Below are positions 1-7,900 of a stretch of 25,076 nt of DNA, piece after piece (position 1 is the first letter of the stretch; the number at the start of each line of letters is the position of its first letter). The DNA is from an uncultured Oscillibacter sp. (GTDB taxonomy: Bacteria > Bacillota > Clostridia > Oscillospirales > Oscillospiraceae): NCBI GenBank assembly GCA_900548505.1, contig URKI01000034.1, positions 1 through 25,076 on the forward strand, read 5' to 3'. The notes beneath the pieces were generated by a model. The model worked only from the letters and a program-made list of their open reading frames with translations. It searched no databases and was not told the origin of the DNA. Both the position numbers and the translations under genes were made by a program.

Positions 1-8
1 GGCGGGAT

Positions 9-203
9 ATGGACGGAATCCGGGCAGAGCGGCAGGAAGTGCGGCGGCTGGTTGACGGTGTGCAGAATCGCAGACAGAAAATGCTCCTGGAGCTGCGCTA
101 TATTAACGGCCTGACGGTGGACCAGATTGCGAATGAGATCGGAAAAAGCCATAAATGGACGCGGGAGAGCCTGCGGCGGGCTGTTGATGCGCTAAATATG
201 TAA
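9..203 (+). CDS. Sigma-70 region 4-like / phage-type regulator, probably 5'-partial
   Basis: The 64 visible residues end in a helix-turn-helix that resembles sigma-70 region 4: a basic helix followed by LRYINGLTVDQIANEIGKS and a recognition helix WTRESLRRAVDAL. Small proteins of this kind are common in prophages and integrative elements, where they act as late-gene activators or sigma-like factors. The frame is open to the left edge, so the ATG at base 9 may be internal and the gene longer. No ribosome site can be judged. It is followed closely by a hairpin with a T tract. The mobile-element origin is inferred from the family resemblance only; no integrase is in the window. Confidence 0.6.
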   Translation: MDGIRAERQEVRRLVDGVQNRRQKMLLELRYINGLTVDQIANEIGKSHKWTRESLRRAVDALNM

Positions 204-210
204 TGATACA

Positions 211-240
211 GGGCGGGGAATATCTCCGCTCTTTCTTTTT
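211..240 (+). terminator. Rho-independent terminator after the sigma-like gene
   Basis: GGGCGGGGA (211-219) pairs with TCTCCGCTC (223-231) around a 3-nt loop, with two G:U pairs, and TTTCTTTTT follows. It lies 8 bases after the stop codon of the small regulator gene. Confidence 0.75.
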
Positions 241-260
241 ATCTATTGTTAGCCAAAACT

Positions 261-293
261 AAGTAAATATTTACCCTTTTCGGGGTATTACTT
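261..293. repeat. Imperfect inverted repeat in AT-rich spacer
   Basis: AAGTAA (261-266) pairs with TTACTT (288-293), and TACCC (272-276) pairs with GGGTA (283-287), with the five bases ATATT bulged out and a 6-nt loop. The spacer from 204 to 401 is much more AT-rich than its surroundings. It could be a stem-loop in a transcript or an attachment/crossover site of an element ending here; the sequence does not decide. Confidence 0.4.
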
Positions 294-347
294 CCCTGTG
301 TTATGTGTTAATGTAATATCATCAATAATTGCAAAAAAGCAGATTTC

Positions 348-378
348 AAGGATCGCTCCGGTGGGGTGGTCCTTTTTT
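348..378 (+). terminator. Terminator-like hairpin between gene 1 and the AGCS symporter
   Basis: AAGGATCGCTC (348-358) pairs with GGGTGGTCCTT (364-374) including three G:U pairs, loop CGGTG, and six T residues at 373-378. The T tract faces the plus strand, so it looks like a second terminator for leftward-entering transcription. The converging symporter gene stops at 402, and its transcript would read the same hairpin without an immediate T tract. Confidence 0.6.
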
Positions 379-401
379 ATTGCCTGAAGGAGGGGGGCTT
401 G

Positions 402-1790
402 TCAGCGCTTTTTGCGCAGAGACTCATATTCCCGCAGGGAGGCCAGCGCTTCCCGGGACATGGGGATGATCACCGCAATGTTGAACACGGTCATCAGGCC
501 AATGCCCACATCGCCCAGGTCCCACACGAAGGTGTAAGCGGCGAGGCCGCCCACGAACAGCATCACCAGGGCCAGAATCTTGTAGGCGGTCTGAGAGGCC
601 CAGTTGTCCCCGAACAGGTAGGCCACGTTGGACCGGGCGTAGAACAGTACGCCGATGAAGGTGGAGAAGCTGAACAGCAGCAGGATCAGCGCGATGAACA
701 CCACGCCGAAGGAGCCCAGATGGTAGTCCATGGCTGTCTGGAGCAGGTCCATGCCGGAGAGGCCCGCGATCGTCTCTGCCGGGGTCAGCAGCATGATCAT
801 GGCCGTGCAGGAGCAGATAACGATGGTGTCCAGGAACACGCCGAAGGCCTGCAGGAGTCCTGCCTTGGCGGGATGGGTGATGTCCGCCGCGGCAGCCGCG
901 CAGGGGGCGGAGCCGGAGCCGGCCTCGTTGGAGAAAAGACCACGCTTGACACCCTGCATCAGCACGGCGCCGAAGCCGCCGGCCACTGCCTGGCGGATGC
1001 CGAAAGCCTCCTCAAAGATCTGGGAGAACACGGAGGGCAGAAGCGCTGCATTTTTCACGATGAGGAAAATGGTCATGAGGAAGTAGAGCCCCGCCATGAT
1101 GGGCACCAGCACGTCCAGCACCTTCACCGTGGCGTGCTTGCGCAGCACGATGACGGCGGACACGGCCACAAGGGCCACCGTGGTATAGAGCGGCGGTACG
1201 GAGAAGGCATTATAGAATGCGGAGGAGACGGAGTTGCTGATGACCTGGCTGATGCCGCACCAGCAGATCAGGCCCGAAATGGCGAAGAGCACGGCGATGA
1301 CAGACTTGCGGCGCCCCTTGGCCAGAAAATCGTGGATATAGTAGGCCGGGCCGCCCCGGTAGCCGCCGTAGAGGGGGTCGGGCTGCTTGTGCAGCTGGGC
1401 CAGCGTCGCCTCTACAAAGGCGGTGGAGGAGCCGATGAGGGCGGAGAGCCACATCCAGAACACGGCGCCGGCGCCGCCGGCGGAGATGGCCGCCACCACG
1501 CCGATCAGGTTGCCCATGCCCACCCGGGTGGCCGTAGAGATGACCAGGGCTTGCAGGCCGGAGATGGCGCTGCCGTTGGTGCCCCGCTTTTCCACCGTCA
1601 GCCGGAGCATTTCCGGGAACAGCCGGACGGGGAGGAAACGGGTGCGGATGGTGAAAAAGATACCGGTGGGGATCAGCAGCAATACCAGCAGGGAAAGACC
1701 GATGCTGCCGCCGCCCGGCAGGGGCAGCGTGATGAGATCGCCCCACAAAAGCCCGTAGGCCCGGGAGATCAGCTGGACGATAAATTCCAT
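402..1790 (-). CDS. Sodium:alanine/glycine symporter (AGCS family)
   Basis: This 462-residue protein is a polytopic membrane transporter of the alanine/glycine:cation symporter family, which imports small neutral amino acids with Na+ or H+. The family core is visible: the segment RVGMGNLIGVVAAISAGG followed by WMWLSALIGSSTAFVEATLA, then YGGYRGGPAYY, and later GLFSNEAGSGSAP with the helix that follows. Length and about ten to eleven hydrophobic segments fit the family. The ATG at 1790 has CGGAGG seven bases upstream. It is a single gene with its own promoter, ends before the hairpins at 348-378, and is separated from the ABC operon by a strong terminator. The substrate cannot be told from sequence; alanine, glycine or another small amino acid are all possible. 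Confidence 0.93.
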   Translation of the reverse strand: MEFIVQLISRAYGLLWGDLITLPLPGGGSIGLSLLVLLLIPTGIFFTIRTRFLPVRLFPEMLRLTVEKRGTNGSAISGLQALVISTATRVGMGNLIGVVAAISAGGAGAVFWMWLSALIGSSTAFVEATLAQLHKQPDPLYGGYRGGPAYYIHDFLAKGRRKSVIAVLFAISGLICWCGISQVISNSVSSAFYNAFSVPPLYTTVALVAVSAVIVLRKHATVKVLDVLVPIMAGLYFLMTIFLIVKNAALLPSVFSQIFEEAFGIRQAVAGGFGAVLMQGVKRGLFSNEAGSGSAPCAAAAADITHPAKAGLLQAFGVFLDTIVICSCTAMIMLLTPAETIAGLSGMDLLQTAMDYHLGSFGVVFIALILLLFSFSTFIGVLFYARSNVAYLFGDNWASQTAYKILALVMLFVGGLAAYTFVWDLGDVGIGLMTVFNIAVIIPMSREALASLREYESLRKKR

Positions 1791-1850
1791 GATAAAGCCT
1801 CCGATGAATCATTCCGTGATGTCCGGCGGCACAGGAAGGGGGGACTCTAG

Positions 1851-1869
1851 GCATTTAAAGCGCAAATGC
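1851..1869 (-). repeat. Dyad in the symporter leader
   Basis: GCATTT (1851-1856) and AAATGC (1864-1869) form an inverted repeat with a 7-nt centre, just downstream of the predicted transcription start of the symporter. An overlapping shorter palindrome GCGCAAATGCGC spans 1860-1871. It could be an operator or a leader hairpin; function unknown. Confidence 0.35.
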
Positions 1870-1885
1870 GCCGCGGGTGCTTACC

Positions 1886-1914
1886 ATTGTACTATGTCCG
1901 TGGCCGGGATGCAA
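1886..1914 (-). promoter_or_regulatory. Sigma-A-type promoter of the AGCS symporter
   Basis: On the minus strand TTGCAT (1914-1909) is followed by a 17-nt spacer and TACAAT (1891-1886). The start codon is about 95 bases downstream, leaving a leader of roughly 85-90 nt. Confidence 0.65.
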
Positions 1915-1945
1915 CCGCTTTTTTCCATTTCCGTGCCGCCGCCGT

Positions 1946-1982
1946 AAAAAAGCGCGGGGAAAGGTGTGGACCTTTCCCCGCG
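1946..1982 (-). terminator. Terminator of the ABC/CARDB/FtsX operon
   Basis: A perfect 13-bp stem, CGCGGGGAAAGGT with its complement (1953-1965 and 1970-1982), with a 4-nt loop. On the minus strand it is followed after one C by six T residues (1951-1946). It lies 20 bases beyond the stop codon of the permease gene. Confidence 0.9.
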
Positions 1983-2002
1983 GGAGCGGAGAGACCTGCG
2001 TC

Positions 2003-3337
2003 TTACTCGCTTTTGATGGCCTCCAGTGCCGGGATTTGCACGGCCTTGTTGGCGGGGTAGTAGCCCGAGCCCAGGCCGATGAGCACGGAGAACACCACCG
2101 CAAAGAGCAGCAGCCACGGCGGGATGACGGAGACACGGGTCACGTCGCCGCCGCCGAACATGGCGGGCAGCAGGTTTTCCAGCGATGGCCCCAGAGACAC
2201 CAGGTTGATAGTGACGGAGGCGCAGAAGCTGATGATGCAGCCGATGACGCCGCCGATGAGCCCGATGGCACCGGCCTCCGACAAAAACATGATCCGGATA
2301 TCCGTCACATAGCAGCCCAAGGCTTTCATGATGCCGATCTCCCGGGTGCGCTCGGAGATGGACATGATCATGGTATTGGTGATGCCCAGGGCCGCTACGA
2401 ACAGCGAGATGGCACCAAGGCCCCCCAGCATCATCTGCTTTTGCTGGGCCTCTTTTTCCATGGGCTTGCGGATGCTCTCCATGGACTCGGTGTTGTAGCC
2501 CATGCCCTTGATGTCCGTTTCCACCCGTTCCACCACCGAGATGTCTGTGACCTTGACCAGAACGGAGTCGTAGGTGCGCTTTTTCTTGGCACCCGGCACC
2601 TTTTCCAGGAGCTTTTGCAGGTCGGAAAGGCTCATGATGATGCCGTCGGAGGTCTCGCTGCCCTTGGAGTAATCCTCCTTGGAAACACCCACGGAGCGGA
2701 TGGGGAGAGAGAGCTTGGTGCCCTGAACGTTTGCTTCCAGCGTATAGGTCTGGTCCAGGGGATTGAAGTAAGGGTCGGGGATGTTGCGCTCCGTGTCGCC
2801 CATGTCCAGTTCGCCGCCCCAGCGGTCGATCATATTTCGTCCCTCAGGGCGCAGGGTGTCCTTGAAGTTATAGGCCAGGTACTGTCCCGCGATCACGTCG
2901 CCGCTGCGCTTGACCGTGCTGCCGCTGATGAGCTGGTAGCCCATCTTCTCCATGGCATCTGTGTCAAGGCCCACTACCACGGCCCAGTCGGACACGTACC
3001 GCTTTCCGGTGCCGGTGACCAGGCGGATGTCCTCTGCCTCCAGAGTCTGCTTGGGGGTGACGGCCTCCACGCCCGGCAGGTTCCGCAGGCTCTTGACCAG
3101 GGCGTCGTCCAGCTTGGTTTTTCCCCGGCCCCCCTGGGGGGCGTTGACGGTGATGATGGTCAGGTCGCCCATCTGGGCCAGGAGCTTGTCCTGAGACTCC
3201 TTCATGCCGATGCCGAGAGACACCATGATGACGATGGAACAGCAGCCGATCAGTACGCCCAGCACCGTTAAAAAGGTGCGGGACTTCCGGCGCATGAGGT
3301 TTTGCACGCACATGCGGAAGATATCCTGTTTGCTCAT
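2003..3337 (-). CDS. MacB/FtsX-family ABC transporter permease
   Basis: This 444-residue permease has the four-helix MacB layout: one membrane helix at about 21-43, a long extracytoplasmic domain at about 45-300, and three helices near 305-330, 353-378 and 408-432. The cytoplasmic coupling segment ISERTREIGIMKALGC and the terminal NKAVQIPALEAIKSE are typical of the FtsX domain. MacB-type permeases do not usually move substrates through the membrane; they couple ATP use to work outside the cell, such as peptide or antibiotic resistance or lipoprotein handling. It is the last gene of a three-gene operon: its ATG is 3 bases after the stop of the CARDB protein and is preceded by an AAAGAGAG ribosome site. 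The substrate is unknown. Confidence 0.92.
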   Translation of the reverse strand: MSKQDIFRMCVQNLMRRKSRTFLTVLGVLIGCCSIVIMVSLGIGMKESQDKLLAQMGDLTIITVNAPQGGRGKTKLDDALVKSLRNLPGVEAVTPKQTLEAEDIRLVTGTGKRYVSDWAVVVGLDTDAMEKMGYQLISGSTVKRSGDVIAGQYLAYNFKDTLRPEGRNMIDRWGGELDMGDTERNIPDPYFNPLDQTYTLEANVQGTKLSLPIRSVGVSKEDYSKGSETSDGIIMSLSDLQKLLEKVPGAKKKRTYDSVLVKVTDISVVERVETDIKGMGYNTESMESIRKPMEKEAQQKQMMLGGLGAISLFVAALGITNTMIMSISERTREIGIMKALGCYVTDIRIMFLSEAGAIGLIGGVIGCIISFCASVTINLVSLGPSLENLLPAMFGGGDVTRVSVIPPWLLLFAVVFSVLIGLGSGYYPANKAVQIPALEAIKSE

Positions 3338-3340
3338 GGG

Positions 3341-5443
3341 TCAGCTCTCTTTCCCGGCGTCGTCCGGCGTCTCGTCCTCCCAGGAATCCCAGCCGTCGGC
3401 GGCAGCTTTGGCGTGCTTTCTTCGGCGGATCACCACCACGGCGGCGATGCCTGCTGCGGCCGCGACGCCCAGGCCGATCCACAGCCACGGCAGACCAGGC
3501 TCTTCCATGGGAGGCAGCTCGTCGCCAAAATCGTCGGGAGGAGGCAGCTCCTCCGCCTGGAGGGTGATGGGGAACGTCTTGACCTGGATCTGCTGATCTG
3601 CGTTTTCATAGGAGATCTTCAGCACCACGTCCACCGGGCCGGCGGCCGTGGGGGTGAGGGCAAAGCCGATGGTGCCGCTGGTGCCAGCGGTGATGTTGCC
3701 TAAGTACTGGGTGCGGGCGGGGGTATCCACGCCGTCGCCCTCCACGATGGCCTCCACATTGGAGATGTCATCCTTACCCTTGTTCACGTAGGCCATGGTG
3801 ACCTCTGCCTCCTCGCCCACATTCACGGTCTCAGGGACCACAGGGGCATTGAGCTGGAAGCGGTCAGGCTGGTAAATGGGGACGGAGATGCGAATGTCCG
3901 CGCTGGCGGAGGTGCGCTTGTCGCCGTCCACATACTCATACTTGAAGCCTACGCCGATGCTCTGGGCGCCGCTTTTTCCGTTGGGCACCGCCCGCATGGG
4001 CACCTCCTGGGTCTGGGCGGCGCCGGCGGCAAGGGCGTTGTAGTGGAAGGTGTTGGTGCCGCCGTCCATGGTGAAGTTTTCACCGCCGTCCACGGTGACC
4101 ACGATGTTTTCGATCTTGATGCTGCCGGTATTCTCAAAGGCAAAGCGCAGGGGGAAGCTGCTGCCCGCCGCCACGGAGCTTTCGCCGTAGGTGAAGCTGC
4201 GGATGACGATGTTGGGCACGGGGGTGTCCGCCTTGGAGGGCACCAGGGCGGAGAAGTTGATGCGGTCGGAGGCGGTGGCCTGGGTAAGCATCCCGCCGCT
4301 GTCGTAGCTGTACTTGAGCTCTGTGCTGATGGACTGGTTGGTGGAGGAGATCTCCTTGAGGGCCTTCACCCGCACCACGATGTCCCGGGTGGCGCCGGGG
4401 GCGATGTCCTCCAGCACGAAGGTGGAGGTCTCGTTGAGCACGATGAGGGAGTCCGACGGCGCCACGGTGGCCACCGGGGAGACCAGCTTGGTGGAGCCGG
4501 CGTTTTTGAAGGAGATGGTCACGTCCCGGGTCTCGTCCGGGGCGATGGGCTTGTCCATGGCCGAGCGGGTCACCAGCACCACCGGCTGGGGGGTATTCTC
4601 CCGGCCCAGGGCGGGGATGGCGATCTTATCGGTGATGCTGCCCTGGATGGTGGAGATATTGTTGTTGTAGTTGAACTTCATGTCCACGCCCAAAGACTGG
4701 TTGGGAGAGGCGATGACGCTGGCGGCCTTGAGGTGGATGGTCAGCGTGGCGCTCTGCTTGGCGGCGATGTCCGCCAGGGCAAAGGAGGTGCTGCCGCCGG
4801 AGATGCTCAGACCGTCGGAGGGAGTGAAGGTGATGACCGGGGACTTGAGTCTGGAACCGCTGAGGTTGCGGACGGTCACGTCCAGCTCGATCTCTTGTCC
4901 GGCCTCGATGGGCTTGGCCATCTCGCTGCGGGAGATGAGCACCATGGGGGCAGGGGCGGGCTCCTTGGGCTCGTCGTCATAGGTCCGCTTGGGTGTGTCC
5001 TCATAGACCTTGGCCTCTGTGATGGTCACTTCCAGGGTCTGGTAGCTGTCCGGCTCTCCGGCCCGGCCCACCTGCAGCCGCAGCGTCTGGCCGGTGCCTT
5101 TGTACTTAACGCCGGAGAGGGTGACGGCATAGACCAACGGTGCGCCGTCGGGAGAGGTCCTGGCCACGGAAATGCTGCCGCCGGAAAAGCTGTCATCCAG
5201 CTTGGTGATGTCCAGGGAAGAGGGACTGGAGGAGCCGGTGCCGTCACTGGTATCCTTGATGGAGACGGTAATATCTGCCCCGGCACCTTTTTCCAGCTGG
5301 GAGACGGATTTTCCGCCGACTGTGACCGTATAGCCGGTTACATACAGGTTCCGGTCTTCCGCCCGGACGGCGGGCAGAACGGCGGTCAGCAGGGCCAGAA
5401 TGGCAAAGAGCGCGCAGGCGCTTCGGGTCAAGTGATTGTTCAT
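3341..5443 (-). CDS. Exported CARDB-like repeat protein with C-terminal membrane anchor (COG1361-like)
   Basis: This 700-residue protein begins with a signal peptide (hydrophobic 10-24, likely cut after AVRA at 28) and ends with a membrane helix at about 652-673 (WLWIGLGVAAAAG...) followed by a basic and then acidic cytoplasmic tail. Between them are four beta-sandwich-like units of about 100-115 residues, near 166-278, 287-400, 409-523 and 529-629. The first two are clearly related, both starting with a V-L-(I/V)-(S/T)-R-S-x-M-x-K-P-I pattern. Such CARDB/COG1361 units are adhesion-like spacers on the cell surface. The start overlaps the stop of the ATPase gene by ATGA, and the permease follows 3 bases after, so it is probably the extracellular partner of the ABC transporter. 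Its exact function is unknown. Confidence 0.85.
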   Translation of the reverse strand: MNNHLTRSACALFAILALLTAVLPAVRAEDRNLYVTGYTVTVGGKSVSQLEKGAGADITVSIKDTSDGTGSSSPSSLDITKLDDSFSGGSISVARTSPDGAPLVYAVTLSGVKYKGTGQTLRLQVGRAGEPDSYQTLEVTITEAKVYEDTPKRTYDDEPKEPAPAPMVLISRSEMAKPIEAGQEIELDVTVRNLSGSRLKSPVITFTPSDGLSISGGSTSFALADIAAKQSATLTIHLKAASVIASPNQSLGVDMKFNYNNNISTIQGSITDKIAIPALGRENTPQPVVLVTRSAMDKPIAPDETRDVTISFKNAGSTKLVSPVATVAPSDSLIVLNETSTFVLEDIAPGATRDIVVRVKALKEISSTNQSISTELKYSYDSGGMLTQATASDRINFSALVPSKADTPVPNIVIRSFTYGESSVAAGSSFPLRFAFENTGSIKIENIVVTVDGGENFTMDGGTNTFHYNALAAGAAQTQEVPMRAVPNGKSGAQSIGVGFKYEYVDGDKRTSASADIRISVPIYQPDRFQLNAPVVPETVNVGEEAEVTMAYVNKGKDDISNVEAIVEGDGVDTPARTQYLGNITAGTSGTIGFALTPTAAGPVDVVLKISYENADQQIQVKTFPITLQAEELPPPDDFGDELPPMEEPGLPWLWIGLGVAAAAGIAAVVVIRRRKHAKAAADGWDSWEDETPDDAGKES

Positions 5444-6168
5444 GGGTGGGTCCTCTCCTTTTTGTTGACTTGATTGGAAACGATCTCGCCGTCGATCAGC
5501 GTGACGATGCGGTCGGCGTAGGATGCCATTTCAGGGTCGTGGGTCACCAGGATGATGGTCTGGTGGTAGTCCCGGGCGAAGGTACAGATCATCTCCATGA
5601 TCTCCACGGTGGTCTTGGAGTCCAGATTGCCGGTGGGTTCGTCGGCGAACACCACGTCCGGCCGGGCGATGAACGCCCGGGCGATGCCTGCCCGCTGCTG
5701 CTGGCCGCCGGACATCTGCCGGGGGAAGTGGTCCAGCCGGTGGGAAAGGCCCACCCGGGTCAAAAGCTTTCGGGCGGCCGCCTCCCGCTCGGCCCGGGGC
5801 ACGCCCCGGAACAGAAGGGGCAGAGCCACGTTTTCCGTGGCGGTGAGGTTTGGCAGCAGGTTATAGGACTGGAACACGAAGCCCAGGTGCTTTTGCCGGA
5901 AAGAAGCCAGCTGGTTTTCACTCAGGCGGGAGATGGGCACGCCGCCGATGAGGACTTCGCCCCGGGTGGGCTTTTCCATGCCTGCCAGCTGGTTGAGCAG
6001 GGTACTTTTGCCGGAGCCGGAGGTGCCGAAGATGCAGCAGATCTCCCCGCGCATGACGCTGAGGTTGATCCGCTTGAGGGCTACCACCGTCTCGTCGCCG
6101 ATGGGATATTCCTTGCGGATGTTTTTCACTTCGATAATGGGGCGGCTGCGGGGATCGGTCTGGTTCAT
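5440..6168 (-). CDS. ABC transporter ATP-binding protein (LolD/MacB type)
   Basis: This 242-residue ATPase has every nucleotide-binding motif: Walker A GTSGSGKST (48-56), Q-loop at Q100, signature MSGGQQQR (152-159), Walker B VVFADEP (172-178), D-loop GNLDS and H-loop H210. The loop FQSYNLLPNLTATENV is typical of the LolD/MacB/FtsE branch that works with FtsX-type permeases. An in-frame ATG 14 codons further upstream (6210) exists, but AGAAAGGAGG lies 11 bases before the ATG at 6168, which I chose. The stop overlaps the next start by ATGA, implying coupled translation with the CARDB protein. It powers the transporter from the cytoplasm. Confidence 0.93.
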   Translation of the reverse strand: MNQTDPRSRPIIEVKNIRKEYPIGDETVVALKRINLSVMRGEICCIFGTSGSGKSTLLNQLAGMEKPTRGEVLIGGVPISRLSENQLASFRQKHLGFVFQSYNLLPNLTATENVALPLLFRGVPRAEREAAARKLLTRVGLSHRLDHFPRQMSGGQQQRAGIARAFIARPDVVFADEPTGNLDSKTTVEIMEMICTFARDYHQTIILVTHDPEMASYADRIVTLIDGEIVSNQVNKKERTHP

Positions 6169-6195
6169 GGTCGCTGCGCCTCCTTTCTGAGCGTT

Positions 6196-6249
6196 ATCAT
6201 AGCCGGTCAAGCTTTAAACGCCATATAGAGCGGTTTAAGATTTCTAAAG
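6196..6249 (-). promoter_or_regulatory. Promoter of the ABC operon with a putative response-regulator box
   Basis: On the minus strand a -10-like TATGAT (6201-6196) lies upstream of the ATPase gene with a poor -35 (ATGGCG, 17-nt spacer). The box CTTTAGAAATCTTAA (6249-6235) sits at about -60 to -46. The same 15 bases with one change occur upstream of the response regulator gene (8674-8688). A weak -35 with an upstream box is the usual design of a promoter that needs an activator. The binding of the adjacent regulator is inferred. Confidence 0.5.
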
Positions 6250-6260
6250 GAAGCGTACAG

Positions 6261-6297
6261 AAAAAAGCGCCCCCGGATCCATTCCGGGGCCGCTTGG
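6261..6297 (-). terminator. Terminator of the two-component operon
   Basis: On the minus strand AAGCGGCCCCGGA pairs with TCCGGGGGCGCTT around a 5-nt loop, with one G:G mismatch, and a run of T residues follows. It lies just after the stop of the histidine kinase gene and separates it from the ABC operon. Confidence 0.85.
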
Positions 6298-6310
6298 AGA
6301 TCAGAAGGGG

Positions 6311-7900
6311 TCAGGCGGAGGGATACAGGGGCAGCCGCAGCAAAAACTCCGTGCTGCGGCCGGGGGAGGGCCGGGCGGCCAGCGTGATGCTGCCGCCGTG
6401 CTTTTCCATAATGCGACGGGTGATGGCAAGACCCAGGCCGCTGCCGCCGCCCGTGCGGGCGTCGCTGCCCACCACAAAGGGATCGAAGATCCGGGCGGCC
6501 CGGTCCGGCGGGATACCGGCGCCGTTGTCGCCCATGCGCAAAAGCGCCATGGAGCCGCCGGCGTCCAGATCAAAATAGAGGACCGTGCCCAGGCGGTTGT
6601 GGCGCAGGGCATTGGAGAGGAGGTTGTCCAGCACCCGGCGGAATTGCAGCGGGTCCACGGAGCAGAGGACCGGATGGTCCGGGATGGAGACGCTGAGGGA
6701 GAAGCCGGCAAGGTCGATCTCGTCGTACTTGCTGGCCAGATATTCCCGCAGGAACTCCGCCAGGTCTGTCCGCTCCGGGTACAGGAGAAATTCCGGGTGC
6801 TCCACCTTGCTGTATTCGTGGAAGGCGTTGACCAGATCCGTCAGGGTTTCCGCCTTGGCCTGGATAGCCCGCAGGTATCGCTCTGTCTGCTCCGGGGGGA
6901 CCTTGCCGTCGCAGATGGCGCCGATATAGCCCGAGATGACGGTAATGGGGGTCTTGAGGTCGTGGGAGATGTCCGCGATGAGCTTCTGGCGGCCCTCATC
7001 CAGCCGCCGCCGCTCCGCCTCGCTCTCCGCCAGACGCTCGGAAAAGCGGTCGAAGCTCTCTCCGATGCGGCGGATCTCCCAGGTGCCGCCGCAGTCGCCC
7101 ACCCGGCTCATGCGGCCCTCCGCCTGGGCGGACACCGCGTCGTTGAGCCGCTGCAGTGGCCGGCCGATCTTGTTTTTCAGCCACCAGATGAAAAGGCCCG
7201 CAGCTGCCAGATAAAGCGGGATCACCAAAAGCCAGATCCGCCAGGAGGCGTTATAGCGCTGGTAGTAGGCATCGGAGTCAATGACGGCGTCCCGCAGTAG
7301 CAGGATATAAGCTTGCCCGTCATTGTTTACGAACTGGTGGCGGGAGAGGTAGCTGCCGTCAGAGCGGCGGCCGTCCAGCAGCTGAAATTCCCGGGGAGTA
7401 TAGGACCGTTTTCCGTCCTCAAATCCGCCGAATACCACCTGATAGTCCTGGTCCAGGATCATGACGCCCTCTACTGCGGTGGTGCCGTCGGTGCGGTACT
7501 GGTGGCGGATGAACAGATAGCGGGGCTGGCCGTTGGACGGCAGCTCGTAGGCGTCCACCATGGAGCTGTCACCATATACCGGGATGCAGGCCAGCTCTTG
7601 CGCTGTATAGGCGGCGTCGAACCCGTCGGCGGAGGCATATACCCGCGTGCCTGCCGTGTCGTAGACGGCAAACGAGCTGCCGGAGCGGCCGGTGTAACGC
7701 AGAAGCTGATCGTAGCTTCCGGCGTACAGGGCCGGATCGGACAGGGCGGCGCCCCAGTCCGCCGGCTGGTAGAGAGAGCCCAGCCATATGTTCCACAGCA
7801 CGAATACGCTGCCCGCGATGGCCAGCAGTGTCAGAGTAAAGAGCAGATAGTTTTTTGCCAGGAGGCCGAACAGGCTCCCGCGCAGCGGCTTATTTTTCAA
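6311..7900 (-). CDS. Membrane sensor histidine kinase
   Basis: This 529-residue kinase has membrane helices at about 13-38 and 221-242 enclosing an extracellular sensor region of about 180 residues that I do not recognise. A HAMP linker and coiled segment (about 243-300) lead to the HisKA dimer helix with the phosphorylated histidine H313 in DISHDLKTPITV. The catalytic domain has the N box DNLLSNALRHN (425-435), G1 DNGAG (458-462), F box IFDPF and G2 GGGSGLGLA (484-492). All residues for autophosphorylation are present. It overlaps the response regulator by 11 bases, so the two are coupled and are partners. The neighbouring ABC operon suggests that it senses an envelope stress or an antimicrobial; the signal is unknown. 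Confidence 0.95.
   Translation of the reverse strand: MKNKPLRGSLFGLLAKNYLLFTLTLLAIAGSVFVLWNIWLGSLYQPADWGAALSDPALYAGSYDQLLRYTGRSGSSFAVYDTAGTRVYASADGFDAAYTAQELACIPVYGDSSMVDAYELPSNGQPRYLFIRHQYRTDGTTAVEGVMILDQDYQVVFGGFEDGKRSYTPREFQLLDGRRSDGSYLSRHQFVNNDGQAYILLLRDAVIDSDAYYQRYNASWRIWLLVIPLYLAAAGLFIWWLKNKIGRPLQRLNDAVSAQAEGRMSRVGDCGGTWEIRRIGESFDRFSERLAESEAERRRLDEGRQKLIADISHDLKTPITVISGYIGAICDGKVPPEQTERYLRAIQAKAETLTDLVNAFHEYSKVEHPEFLLYPERTDLAEFLREYLASKYDEIDLAGFSLSVSIPDHPVLCSVDPLQFRRVLDNLLSNALRHNRLGTVLYFDLDAGGSMALLRMGDNGAGIPPDRAARIFDPFVVGSDARTGGGSGLGLAITRRIMEKHGGSITLAARPSPGRSTEFLLRLPLYPSA

Noticed and set aside
366..1850. Long plus-strand frame of 494 codons opposite the symporter
   Set aside because: Composition is rich in Gly, His, Gln, Glu and Asp without any domain or membrane pattern, as expected for a GC-rich shadow; the minus strand has a well-conserved transporter.
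1877..5473. Plus-strand frames of 464 and 476 codons opposite the permease and CARDB genes
   Set aside because: Same low-information composition; the opposite strand encodes coherent proteins with ribosome sites and coupled starts.
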